A stretch of 20,500 nt of DNA from Bacteroidales bacterium (GCA_009784635.1 WRBG01000015.1:1-20500); one strand, 5' to 3'. Positions 1 to 8,010 are shown, counted from the stretch's first letter. Program-made: numbers and translations. The notes: generated by a model not told the origin, from the letters alone.

Positions 1-330
1 ACCGGTGAAACGCCTACTGAGGTTCAGTTGAAGTACGGAGAAAGCGGGGTGGACTACACCATCCCGGCAGAGATTATGCCCGGCCTTATTCACAAACGGG
101 GAGCGCTTTGCGCCGCCCGCACCGATAATCCCGAGAAGGCTTCATCCGGTTCACAATTCTATATTGTGCATACCGACGACGGCGCCAAACATTTGGACGG
201 GAACTATACGGTTTATGGGGAAGTCATTGAGGGATTCGAGGTGATTGACCTTATTGTCAGTGAGCCGACAGGCGACAGGAACCGGCCGATAAAAGAGCCT
301 AAAATCGTCTCCATCAAACCTGTGCTATAG
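1..330 (+). CDS. Cyclophilin-type peptidyl-prolyl cis-trans isomerase, 3' part (partial)
   Basis: The reading frame is open from the first base, so the gene starts upstream of the window and only the last 109 residues are visible. They match the cyclophilin core: the stretch SGSQFYIVH, followed by HLDGNYTVYGEV and EGFEVIDLI, is the characteristic second half of the beta-barrel, ending in KIVSIKPVL. Cyclophilins catalyse cis-trans isomerisation of X-Pro bonds during protein folding; whether this one is exported cannot be judged without its N-terminus. The TTG at 28 is an internal codon, not a likely start. Only 3 nt separate it from the following carboxypeptidase gene, so the two are probably cotranscribed. 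Family assignment is secure; substrate and location are unknown. Confidence 0.93.
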   Translation, partial: TGETPTEVQLKYGESGVDYTIPAEIMPGLIHKRGALCAARTDNPEKASSGSQFYIVHTDDGAKHLDGNYTVYGEVIEGFEVIDLIVSEPTGDRNRPIKEPKIVSIKPVL

Positions 331-333
331 CTT

Positions 334-2091
334 ATGAAAGTCCGCCTGCTTGCCCTGTTGCTGCTGCCGTCCTTTTTATTTGCCCAACAACCCTTGCTTA
401 GTCCTTACGAATTAGGCAACCAAAACCGCACCCCCCGTTTGGCCGAGACCATAGCCTTTTGCCAACAGTTGGTCGCCGCCACTACACAAGTAAGTCTTAC
501 ATCCATAGGTATTTCTCCTCAAGGGCGCGAGATTCCTTTGCTGATTGTAGATAAAGACGGTTTGCAGGATGCCTCATCGGTACGCGCCTCCGGCAGGGCG
601 GTAGTCCTAATCCAAGCCTGTATCCATGCCGGAGAACCGGACGGTAAAGACGCCGGACTGATGCTGATTAGAGACATTGCATACAAAAAATTATATCCCG
701 ATTTACTGAATCATGTGAGCATCCTGTTCCTGCCCATCTTTAACGTAGACGGACATGAAGATTTTTCGGCATGGAAGCGGATTAACCAAAATGGGCCCGA
801 AGAATTAGGCAACCGCAATACCGCCCAGCGCCTCAACCTCAATCGAGACTATGTCAAGGCCGATGCTCCGGAACTGCGCCACTGGCTAAAACTGTACCAC
901 GAATGGATGCCCGAACTCTTTATAGACGTACACGTAACCAACGGCGCCGACTTTCAGTATGTAACTACCTACTCCATGGAAGATTGCGGACACATGGATT
1001 CGGCTCTGATTGATTGGAACCGCCGTGTTTTCGACAGGCAATTGAACCAACGTATGCAGGCAGACGGCTTTCCCATATTTCCTTATTTCTCCTTTGTGAG
1101 GCGGGACCAGCCGGAGTCGGGCATTACCATCCCAACCTTTCCCCCGCAATTCTCTACCGGCTACGCTGCCGTGCTAAACCGGTTGGGCATACTGGTGGAA
1201 AACCATGTCTACAAGCCCTATAAACAGCGGGTAGACGCCACCTATCGCCTACTGTTGCACAGCCTTGAGTTAATAGCCCAGAACCGGCAGGAACTGCAAA
1301 CGATTATTGCCCAATCCGATTACCGCACAGCCTCGCCGGAATTTCGCAACCATCCCATCGCCTTGATGTATACCCCCACCCGCACCGACAGCATCCCCTG
1401 CGACTTTTTGGGATGGGAACTCATTACAGAAAAAAGCGAACTTTCGGGAGCCGACTGGACCCGCCACGACTACAACGCGCCCATTACCATCCGCACCCAT
1501 CGCTATACTTCCTATGCTCCTTCGGTTCAAATCAAACTGCCCAAAGCCTATATCCTCCCGCCCGAATTTCTGGATATTATTGAGTTGCTTAAAGCACACG
1601 CCATTGTCTCTGAGACCCTGCCTCAAGAACAAAGCTTGGAGGTGGAAACCTATCGCTTTACCCAAGCCGAATGGTCCAGAGTTCCCAACGAAGGGCGGAT
1701 TACCGCAACCACCCAATACACTACCCAAACAGAAAAACTGAACATTCCCAAGGGCAGCATAGTCGTCCCCACCAACCAACCCCGAGCCAAGCTCATTGCC
1801 CATCTCTTTGAGCCAAACGGACCTACTTCTTTGGTTTACTGGGGCTTCTTTACCGGCTTCCTTCGTCCTTCCACCGAGTTTTGGGTGAACCTCAACTATA
1901 TGGAAGTAAAAGGGCGCGAGATGTTAGACAAAGACCCGGCGCTCCGGAGGGAATTTGAGGCCAAAAAAGCCGCAAACGCTTCTTTTGCCTCAGACCCACA
2001 GGCTATCTTACAGTTTTTTATGGACAAAATCCGGGTGCATGTAGAGCCTAACGCCAACCTGTATCCGGTAGTCAGAGCGACTACTTGGTAA
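334..2091 (+). CDS. Secreted M14-family zinc carboxypeptidase
   Basis: This is a 585-residue protein with a cleavable signal peptide (residues 1-17, hydrophobic core LLALLLLPSFLF, Ala-Gln at the cleavage site). The M14 fold is supported by a zinc motif H98-x2-E101 (IHAGEPDG), the substrate-binding type motif N170-R171-D172, the third zinc ligand H200 (DVHVTNGAD) and a candidate catalytic glutamate E289 (GILVENHVY). It should therefore be an active exported zinc carboxypeptidase or related peptidase acting in the periplasm or outside the cell. Roughly 260 further residues form a C-terminal region I cannot assign. It lacks the DxDxDG loops of the three M14 genes on the opposite strand and is only distantly related to them. 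Its stop codon overlaps the 3' end of the convergent gene by 11 nt. The substrate is unknown. Confidence 0.88.
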   Translation: MKVRLLALLLLPSFLFAQQPLLSPYELGNQNRTPRLAETIAFCQQLVAATTQVSLTSIGISPQGREIPLLIVDKDGLQDASSVRASGRAVVLIQACIHAGEPDGKDAGLMLIRDIAYKKLYPDLLNHVSILFLPIFNVDGHEDFSAWKRINQNGPEELGNRNTAQRLNLNRDYVKADAPELRHWLKLYHEWMPELFIDVHVTNGADFQYVTTYSMEDCGHMDSALIDWNRRVFDRQLNQRMQADGFPIFPYFSFVRRDQPESGITIPTFPPQFSTGYAAVLNRLGILVENHVYKPYKQRVDATYRLLLHSLELIAQNRQELQTIIAQSDYRTASPEFRNHPIALMYTPTRTDSIPCDFLGWELITEKSELSGADWTRHDYNAPITIRTHRYTSYAPSVQIKLPKAYILPPEFLDIIELLKAHAIVSETLPQEQSLEVETYRFTQAEWSRVPNEGRITATTQYTTQTEKLNIPKGSIVVPTNQPRAKLIAHLFEPNGPTSLVYWGFFTGFLRPSTEFWVNLNYMEVKGREMLDKDPALRREFEAKKAANASFASDPQAILQFFMDKIRVHVEPNANLYPVVRATTW

Positions 2092-3808
2092 TCAGTCCTC
2101 CCTTGGCGCTGTCCACCGTAATGCTGTACTTTTGGTTGCCTTTGACAATCCAGCGGACAATCACTTTTCCGTTGCCGGGGATGTTGGCAACAGCCAACCT
2201 TTGGGGATTTACCTTTTGCTCCACGCCTTGATTGAGGTAGGCATCCTGCATCACCATGCCCACAACTACCTCCGGCCCGCTGATGGAAATCCAGTTGGGA
2301 CGCTCAATCTTGTTCTGAATGTCAAAAGAGGAATGCGTAGGAATGAGCCGGCTGTTGGTAATCTCTGCCGTGATTTGGCGGTATCCGCCTCCGAGGGTCT
2401 TTTCCGTTACGGAAGCAATGTCCAATTGGGGCGTGTGGTAAGCGTGGTAGATTACAAAAATGGCGTTCCGGTGGGCGTCTGCCTCCAGCAAAAAGCCGGG
2501 GTTAAGGCGTTGGGGGCTGTTTTTCTTTAGGCCTCCAATCTCGATTTTGCCATAGACCGGATGGTCAAATTCTGTCCACGGGACATAAGCGTCTCCAAGA
2601 AGCATGGTTTTGTTAAATTCTTCCATCATGGACGCCCTGTCTCCTTGATAAGCTCCATGATACATCATATCGGAATGCCACAGTTCGTTACAGAAAGAAA
2701 AGATGCCGCGGCCAAAAGCTGACCAGTCAAGCTGACCTCCATATATGGTGTAGAGGTCCCGATACACAACATAGTATCTATAACCCGGAATTATTTCCTC
2801 CCCTTTTTTCCCAATAGCATCATATACGGCCCTGTCCGAACGACTGACTTTGTCTGCATCCATTTCGGAGCCGGGAGGGCTGAGCAACATACCGCCATTG
2901 TTATGGAAACTCTGCACGCCTGCAATGTTGGGATGAGCTTGCAAAAAGTTGTTTACCGCTTGTGATTCCGGCAGGCAAAACGGATATTTTAAGGCCCCGC
3001 TTTGGATAAAATTGGGTTGCCAGTTAAAGCCAAAGTCGCGATTGGGGTCATATCCTCCCGGACCATCTTCTCCGACTCGGCCATCGCCATCCATATCCAA
3101 GCCTTCAATTCCCAGCAGGTCGTACTGCCCCCGTACCCCCACGGGGGCCGGAATGAGGCGGTTGGGATAGTTGGGGTCAATGATATGCGTTCCGTTGGGG
3201 TTTTTCTTACGCATCTGGGTGATGAATCCGTCTCCGTTAAGGTCCTGCGGTCCGTCTTCGTCGGCAACGCCGTCTCGGTCGTTATCTACGGGAAATATGC
3301 CGGAACGGAGCGAGCCGGCCTCTTCGGTAAATACCGCCCGTCCGTCCGGATTGATGGTGGGGGCAATGTAAAATGTTTTTTGTTCAAGTAACTCTTGAAT
3401 ATAGGCATTTTCGTGGAAATTTTCAATAAGGTACCAAGCTATATAGAGCGCCATCTCCGTCCCTTGAATTTCATTCCCGTGGAGGTTGGCATCTATCCAC
3501 ATAGCCGGTTTACGGTCGGGATTTCCTTTTGAAAAGTCCGATACGGTAAGCAGCCAAATATCGCGGTCTCCCACCGATTTTCCTATGCTTTGGAGCCTAA
3601 CCAAATGGGGATATGCCTTTACCATCTCTTTGCAAAGCGCTTCTATGCCCGCATTGGTGTGGTAACGGTTCCAACTTACTTGTACTTTAGGATTTACGGG
3701 AGTTCCGGATGCCTTAAAGTATTGAGGCGTATAAGTTTGTCCGTGTAGCGCTGCCGATGCACAAACGGCGAGCGCAAGAATCCATGTATATGAGAATATT
3801 TTTTTCAT
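2081..3808 (-). CDS. Secreted M14-family zinc carboxypeptidase, tandem copy A
   Basis: This is a 575-residue protein with a signal peptide (residues 1-24, ending ASAALHGQ). The M14 catalytic set is complete: H110-x2-E113 (LHGNE), N256-R257-D258, H302 (FHNN) and the catalytic glutamate E375 (FCNELW). Between the first and third zinc ligands lie three DxDxDG loops (D175-D179, D189-D193, D238-D242) that resemble EF-hand or thrombospondin type 3 calcium loops. The last ~145 residues look beta-rich and Ig-like, and there is no obvious type IX secretion sorting domain. It is the last gene of a three-gene operon, 6 nt after its near-twin (copy B). The two are about 90% identical in protein, with differences concentrated in residues ~278-396 around the active site, which suggests a changed substrate preference. 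An active exported carboxypeptidase is likely; the substrate is unknown. Confidence 0.9.
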   Translation of the reverse strand: MKKIFSYTWILALAVCASAALHGQTYTPQYFKASGTPVNPKVQVSWNRYHTNAGIEALCKEMVKAYPHLVRLQSIGKSVGDRDIWLLTVSDFSKGNPDRKPAMWIDANLHGNEIQGTEMALYIAWYLIENFHENAYIQELLEQKTFYIAPTINPDGRAVFTEEAGSLRSGIFPVDNDRDGVADEDGPQDLNGDGFITQMRKKNPNGTHIIDPNYPNRLIPAPVGVRGQYDLLGIEGLDMDGDGRVGEDGPGGYDPNRDFGFNWQPNFIQSGALKYPFCLPESQAVNNFLQAHPNIAGVQSFHNNGGMLLSPPGSEMDADKVSRSDRAVYDAIGKKGEEIIPGYRYYVVYRDLYTIYGGQLDWSAFGRGIFSFCNELWHSDMMYHGAYQGDRASMMEEFNKTMLLGDAYVPWTEFDHPVYGKIEIGGLKKNSPQRLNPGFLLEADAHRNAIFVIYHAYHTPQLDIASVTEKTLGGGYRQITAEITNSRLIPTHSSFDIQNKIERPNWISISGPEVVVGMVMQDAYLNQGVEQKVNPQRLAVANIPGNGKVIVRWIVKGNQKYSITVDSAKGGLITK

Positions 3809-3814
3809 AAATCA

Positions 3815-5542
3815 TCATTTGCTAACAACCCCTCCCTTAGCGCTGTCCACCGTAATGCTGTACCTTTGGTTGCCTTTGACAATCCAGCGGACAATCACTT
3901 TTCCGTTACCGGGGATGTTGGCAACGGCTAATTTTTGGGGATTTACCTTTTGCTCCACGCCTTGATTGAGGTAGACGTCCTGCATCACCATGCCCACAAC
4001 TACCTCCGGCCCGCTGATGGAAATCCAGTTGGGGCGCTCGACCTTGTTTTGGATGTCAAAAGAGGAATGGGTAGGAATGAGTCGGCTGTTGGTAATCTCT
4101 GCCGTGATTTGGCGGTATCCGCCTTCGAGGGTCTTTTCCGTTACGGAAGCAATATCTAATTGGGGCATGTGGTAAGCGTGGTAGATTACAAAAATGGCGT
4201 TCCGGTGGGCGTCTGCCTCCAGCAAAAAGCCGGGGTGAAGACGACCGGGGCTGTTTTTCTTTAGGCCTCCAATCTCGATTTTGCCATAGACCGGATGGTC
4301 AAATTCTGTCCACGGGACATAAGCGTCTCCAAGAAGCATGGTTTTGTTAAACTCTTCCATCATGGACGCCCTGTCTCCTTGAAAAGCTCCCCGATACATC
4401 AAATCGGCATGCCACAGTTCGTTGGAGAAAGTAAAAATGCCGCGGCCAAAGGTGCCCCAGTCGGTGGCGCCTCCATACACGGTATAGAGGTCGCGATAGA
4501 TGACCATATATCTGTATGCGGGAATAATCTCCTCTCCCTTTTTTCCAATGGCATCGTAAACAGCTCTGTCCGAACGGCTGATATTATTTGCATCCATTTC
4601 GGAGCCGGGAGGACTAAGCAGCATGGCGCCGGAGTTATGGAAATACTGCCCTCCCGCAATATTGGGATGGGCCATTAGGAAGTTATTTACCGCTTGTGAT
4701 TCGGGGAGGGAGAATGGATATTTTAAGGCCCCGCTTTGGATAAAATTGGGCTGCCAATTATAACCATAATCGCGATTAGGGTCGTATCCGCCCTGCCCAT
4801 CTTCTCCCACGCGGCCATCGCCGTCCACATCCAAGCCTTCATTTCCCAACAGGTCGTATTGCCCCCGTACCTCCACGGGGGTCGGAATGAGGCGGTTGGG
4901 ATAGTTGGGGTCAATGATATGCGTTCCGTTGGAGTTTTTCTTACGCATTTGGGTGATAAATCCGTCTCCGTTAAGGTCTTGATGCCCGTCTTCGTCGGCA
5001 ACGCCATCTCGGTCGTTATCTACGGGAAATATGCCGGAACGGAGCGAGCCGGCTTCTTCGGTAAATACCGCCCGTCCGTCCGGATTGATGGTGGGGGCAA
5101 TGTAAAATGTTTTTTGTTCAAGCAACTCTTGAATGTAGGCATTTTCGTGGAAATTTTCGGTGAGGTACCAAGCTATGTACAGCGCCATTTCCGAGCCTTG
5201 TATTTCGTTTCCATGGATGTTGGCGTCTACCCACATAGCCGGTTTTCTGTCGGGATTTCCTTTGCTAAAATCCGACACGGTAAGCACCCATATATCGCGG
5301 TTTCCCACCGATTTTCCGATGCTTTGGAGTCTGACTAAGTGGGGATATGCCTTTACCATCTCTTTGCAAATCGCCTCTATGCCCGCATTGGTGTGGTAGC
5401 GGTTCCAGCTTACTTTTACTTTAGGATTTACAGGAGTCCCGGATGCCTTAAAATATTGAGGCGTATAAGTTTGTCCGTGTAGCGCTGCCGATGCACAGAC
5501 GGCGAGCGCAAAAATCCATGTACAGGATAATATTTTTTTCAT
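3815..5542 (-). CDS. Secreted M14-family zinc carboxypeptidase, tandem copy B
   Basis: This is the same length as copy A (575 residues) and collinear with it, without gaps. The signal peptide (residues 1-24), zinc ligands H110, E113 and H302, N256-R257-D258, and catalytic E375 (FSNELW) are all conserved. The three DxDxDG calcium-like loops are retained. In the catalytic half several substitutions distinguish it from A near the third zinc ligand (YFHNSGA instead of SFHNNGG), near E375 (TFSNELWHADLMYRG against SFCNELWHSDMMYHG), and at 359-360. It is the middle gene of the operon, starting 21 nt after the stop of the pseudoenzyme-like first gene. No Shine-Dalgarno sequence is evident. It is predicted to be a catalytically competent exported carboxypeptidase; the substrate is unknown. 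Confidence 0.9.
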   Translation of the reverse strand: MKKILSCTWIFALAVCASAALHGQTYTPQYFKASGTPVNPKVKVSWNRYHTNAGIEAICKEMVKAYPHLVRLQSIGKSVGNRDIWVLTVSDFSKGNPDRKPAMWVDANIHGNEIQGSEMALYIAWYLTENFHENAYIQELLEQKTFYIAPTINPDGRAVFTEEAGSLRSGIFPVDNDRDGVADEDGHQDLNGDGFITQMRKKNSNGTHIIDPNYPNRLIPTPVEVRGQYDLLGNEGLDVDGDGRVGEDGQGGYDPNRDYGYNWQPNFIQSGALKYPFSLPESQAVNNFLMAHPNIAGGQYFHNSGAMLLSPPGSEMDANNISRSDRAVYDAIGKKGEEIIPAYRYMVIYRDLYTVYGGATDWGTFGRGIFTFSNELWHADLMYRGAFQGDRASMMEEFNKTMLLGDAYVPWTEFDHPVYGKIEIGGLKKNSPGRLHPGFLLEADAHRNAIFVIYHAYHMPQLDIASVTEKTLEGGYRQITAEITNSRLIPTHSSFDIQNKVERPNWISISGPEVVVGMVMQDVYLNQGVEQKVNPQKLAVANIPGNGKVIVRWIVKGNQRYSITVDSAKGGVVSK

Positions 5543-5563
5543 GATGCAAAACTGTGCTAAAGG

Positions 5564-7162
5564 TTAAAGGGAGATTTGGGCGCTTGCGTAGCCGGCGGTA
5601 GGCGTGCCTGTCTCTACGCTCAACCTGCCGCTGCCTTGAACAATCCAAGTGATTTCTACCGTTTCGCCTCCTTTCAAGACAGGTCGGGTTACTTTACGAT
5701 TGCCTTGAATAAGGCTTTGGCTTGAGCTTAGTTGGAGTTGGGTGGTGATATATTTCAGATACAGAGACCGTTCCCCAATCTGATTGATGGTGGGCATAAC
5801 GCCGTTATTCTTTATTACAAGGGTAACGCGAGCAATGTTCCTGTCTAATGTTTCTTTTTTAAATGCTACGATAGAAATGCGCGGCGCCGCTTTGGTCAGT
5901 TCGGCAACAAAAGAGGTGTGTTTTTGGGCCAATTCGCGAACCATAGCGTAGGGAGGATTGTACATCAGATGCGGCTTGATGCCCCCCACTTCCACTTTTT
6001 GGTCGGGAAAATCGGGATGGTTGTTGATGACTGTCCAAGGGACAAAAACATCGCTAAGGCCGTTTGCCGCCGCCCAATTGAGGTAGGTCAGTTCAAGGTT
6101 GCCATCTGTGGCTCTGTCGGAAGAGACCGGCCACCACGCGGGAGTGGCAAAGGAGTAGCGACCATAGTGCTGGTATCCCCATGTGTGAAATTCTCCTCCC
6201 TCCGCGGGGAGGGCGGTGGGGTTGGCCACATCGGAAACCAACTGATTATAGAGCAAACTCACATAGCTATTTATATTGGAGTCGTCCGCATTTTCAGGTC
6301 CATAACCGGCTTGACGGGTAGAGAAGGCCCTTGCCGCCCTTGAGAGGTTGTTGTGGAGCGAAAAACTGAGGACGGTGTGTACATTGTAGGCGTCATAAAG
6401 AAAGTCGGCCACAGCCTTGCTCTCCACTTCGGAGACAGCCCAGTCCCCGCCCGTGGGTTGGAAGTTCTTATACATAAAGGTAAAGTTCTTGTTAAAGTTC
6501 ACCCCACCCTCTCCGTCTTCGTTAAAGAGACCATCTTTATCGTTATCAATACCTTCACTCAAAAGCAGGTACTTGCCCGTTTCTCCCTTGGCTGGATTGG
6601 CCGGCACTAATATCCGCGGGTCAACGGGAGATGCAATATAAGTACCTTTGGGCGATTCTACCCTCATTTGGGTAATCATTTTGTCGTTGTTAAGGTCTTC
6701 AAACGGGTCTTCGCCCGCAACGCCGTCCCTGTCGCTGTCGGTTTGCCTTGCATTCACCGTCCGTTCATACCTTAGCGGAGCAAAATACTGCTCGGTAGCG
6801 TCCGGATTCACATTGGGAAAAATGTAATAGGTATTTCCGGCCAAAACAGCGTCTATGTCGGGCTGGGCCAGCAGGTTTTCGGCGATGCCCATGGCCATTT
6901 CCACGCCCAAGAGGTGGCGGCCGTCAACCCCTCCCAAAATAGCAATGGCAGGATGTTTGGCCGATTCGCCCTTTCCAAGACTGAGCAGCCAAATGTCGTG
7001 GCCTCCGGCTGTTTTGCCAAGACTTTTAAGTTGTACCCTGTCGGGATATTTATCCCTCAAAGCTTGTGCGCGGCGGGTAATTTGCGCATAATTGCCGTAG
7101 TCTTGAGCGGACGCAACCGCGGCAAAACCCACAATCAGTGTGAACAGTAGTAGTTTTTTCAT
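5564..7162 (-). CDS. M14-family carboxypeptidase-like protein lacking canonical catalytic residues (probable pseudoenzyme)
   Basis: Using the ATG at 7162 the protein has 532 residues and a clean signal peptide (residues 1-19, MKKLLLF to AVASA). A longer frame from 7189 is unlikely because its start lies inside the -7 promoter motif. The protein is collinear with the two downstream M14 copies and keeps the NPDAT segment, three DxDxDG-type loops (D142-D146, D156-D160, D206-D210) and a conserved histidine, H270 (SLHNN). However, the HGNE zinc motif is replaced by D80-G-R-H83, the substrate arginine by K225, and the catalytic glutamate aligns with P341 (SFATPAWW against SFCNELWH). It may be inactive, a binding partner or decoy for its active paralogues, or may use a different metal site (D80/H83/H270). 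It is first in the three-gene operon. Confidence 0.85.
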   Translation of the reverse strand: MKKLLLFTLIVGFAAVASAQDYGNYAQITRRAQALRDKYPDRVQLKSLGKTAGGHDIWLLSLGKGESAKHPAIAILGGVDGRHLLGVEMAMGIAENLLAQPDIDAVLAGNTYYIFPNVNPDATEQYFAPLRYERTVNARQTDSDRDGVAGEDPFEDLNNDKMITQMRVESPKGTYIASPVDPRILVPANPAKGETGKYLLLSEGIDNDKDGLFNEDGEGGVNFNKNFTFMYKNFQPTGGDWAVSEVESKAVADFLYDAYNVHTVLSFSLHNNLSRAARAFSTRQAGYGPENADDSNINSYVSLLYNQLVSDVANPTALPAEGGEFHTWGYQHYGRYSFATPAWWPVSSDRATDGNLELTYLNWAAANGLSDVFVPWTVINNHPDFPDQKVEVGGIKPHLMYNPPYAMVRELAQKHTSFVAELTKAAPRISIVAFKKETLDRNIARVTLVIKNNGVMPTINQIGERSLYLKYITTQLQLSSSQSLIQGNRKVTRPVLKGGETVEITWIVQGSGRLSVETGTPTAGYASAQISL

Positions 7163-7186
7163 TTCCGATGTTATTAGATATGCACA

Positions 7187-7194
7187 CAAAGTTA
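7187..7194 (-). promoter_or_regulatory. Bacteroidetes-type -7 box for the M14 operon
   Basis: On the minus strand this reads TAACTTTG, matching the Bacteroidetes -7 consensus TAnnTTTG, 24 nt before the ATG at 7162. No convincing -33 TTTG is present at the usual spacing, so the call rests on the -7 box and its position. It lies just after the end of the rnf operon, which suggests that the M14 genes can be transcribed separately. Confidence 0.45.
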
Positions 7195-7219
7195 AAATAA
7201 AATCGGAAAGTCCGGTTTT
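7195..7219 (-). terminator. Possible intrinsic terminator of the rnf operon
   Basis: The minus strand can fold AAAACCGGA-CTT-TCCGATTTT, a 9-bp stem with one C-A mismatch and a 3-nt loop, followed by ATTTT. The hairpin begins within the stop codon of the small TPR-like gene. The stem has only four G/C-rich pairs, so this is tentative. Its position between the end of the rnf operon and the M14 promoter supports it. Confidence 0.35.
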
Positions 7220-7398
7220 TACGGATTCAGCAAATCGGTATTCCGATACTCCAGCACATCGTAAATGAACTCCAGCGCGACCTTAGCAGGGCCATTAGGC
7301 TGCAACTCCAGCGCCTTTTGGTAGGCATTGATGGCATCGCCCCACTGTTGTTTTTGGCGACACGCTTGCCCTAAGCGAATCCAGTCGTCATGCGTCAT
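7219..7398 (-). CDS. Small TPR-like protein encoded after rnfA (59 aa)
   Basis: A 59-codon frame runs from the ATG at 7398 to TAA at 7219-7221 and begins 12 nt after the rnfA stop. An in-frame stop codon lies just upstream, fixing this start. Residues ~5-36 (WIRLGQACRQKQQWGDAINAYQKALEL, in two parts WIRLGQAC and WGDAINAYQKALEL) match a single tetratricopeptide repeat, with the typical W/L-G-A-Y-A-L pattern followed by QPNGPA. A second helix pair (residues ~38-52) may complete the hairpin. There is no signal peptide or membrane segment, so it should be cytoplasmic. Its place as the last gene of the rnf operon suggests a link to the Rnf complex, for example as an assembly or scaffold factor, but that is inference. 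It is below common gene-calling length limits and easily missed. Confidence 0.8.
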   Translation of the reverse strand: MTHDDWIRLGQACRQKQQWGDAINAYQKALELQPNGPAKVALEFIYDVLEYRNTDLLNP

Positions 7399-7410
7399 GA
7401 TGTTAGGCTA

Positions 7411-8010
7411 CTATACCAATCCCGAAAATCCCATAAACGCCAACGACAAAATCCCGGCCGTCACCAAGGCAATGGGAATACCTCTAAACGCTTTGGGCAC
7501 ATCGGACAACGCCAGCTGTTCGCGCAGACCGGCAAAAATGACTAAGGCTACGCCAAAGCCTAAGGCGTTGGCCACGGCAAATGCGATGGACTCGGGCAGA
7601 TTGAGCAGATGCGCCGCGCCGCCAAAGGAAAACTCTTTAGTAACGACTAAGATGGCCACCCCCACTATGGCGCAGTTGGTAGCCATCAACGGAAGAAAGA
7701 TGCCCAATGCGCGGTAGAGCGAAGGACTGATTTTCTTGAGGATAATTTCTACCATTTGTACCAAAGAGGCGATAATCAAAATAAAACCTACCGTCTGCAT
7801 AAATTCTATCTGCAAGGGGACCAGCACATAATAAAACAACAGCCAAGTTATTAAAGTAGCCAAAGTCATGACAAAGGTAACGGCCCCTGCCATGCCTATT
7901 GCAGTCTCCACTTTATTGGACGCCCCAAAGAAAGGACAAACGCCCAAAAACTGCGCCAGCAATATGTTGTTTACAAAAACGGCCGATATAATAATGATAA
8001 TGTATTCCAT
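7411..8010 (-). CDS. rnfA: Rnf electron transport complex subunit A
   Basis: This is a 199-residue membrane protein with six predicted transmembrane segments and the family signature FVNNILLAQFLGVCPFFGAS at residues 12-31; the cysteine in LGVCP is the conserved RnfA/RnfE residue implicated in a membrane-embedded iron-sulfur centre. RnfA pairs with RnfE as inversely oriented homologues forming the electron and ion path through the membrane. A second cysteine in MATNCAIVG near the middle is also family-typical. It starts 4 nt after the rnfE stop and is followed 12 nt later by a small TPR-like gene. Its length is close to the usual ~190-195 residues. NqrE is the related subunit in Na+-NQR, but the neighbouring Fe-S subunits RnfB and RnfC settle the choice for Rnf. 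Confidence 0.96.
   Translation of the reverse strand: MEYIIIIISAVFVNNILLAQFLGVCPFFGASNKVETAIGMAGAVTFVMTLATLITWLLFYYVLVPLQIEFMQTVGFILIIASLVQMVEIILKKISPSLYRALGIFLPLMATNCAIVGVAILVVTKEFSFGGAAHLLNLPESIAFAVANALGFGVALVIFAGLREQLALSDVPKAFRGIPIALVTAGILSLAFMGFSGLV

Larger units (their letters stand above)
2081..5542. repeat. Tandem gene duplication, mosaic identity
   Basis: The two 1728-nt units align without a gap at a constant offset of 1734 nt. Similarity is patchy. Over 2521-2640 against 4255-4374 I count a single mismatch in 120 nt. Over 2701-2820 against 4435-4554 I count about 34 in 120, including many at synonymous positions. The pattern fits a duplication whose flanks were homogenised by gene conversion, or whose centre was replaced by recombination. 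Counts were made by eye. Confidence 0.9.

Noticed and set aside
1270..1803. 177-codon minus-strand frame opposite the first M14 gene
   Set aside because: It is a glycine-rich translation of the opposite strand of an evident carboxypeptidase gene and has no domain or start signal.
4736..5338. 200-codon plus-strand open frame opposite M14 copy B, with a shorter counterpart opposite copy A (3002-3391)
   Set aside because: It is antisense to a clear M14 coding region, has no recognisable domain, and its apparent conservation simply mirrors the duplication. The counterpart is interrupted in copy A.
7163..7189. Upstream extension of the first operon M14 gene to 7189
   Set aside because: It overlaps the -7 box, and the added residues would precede a complete signal peptide starting at 7162.
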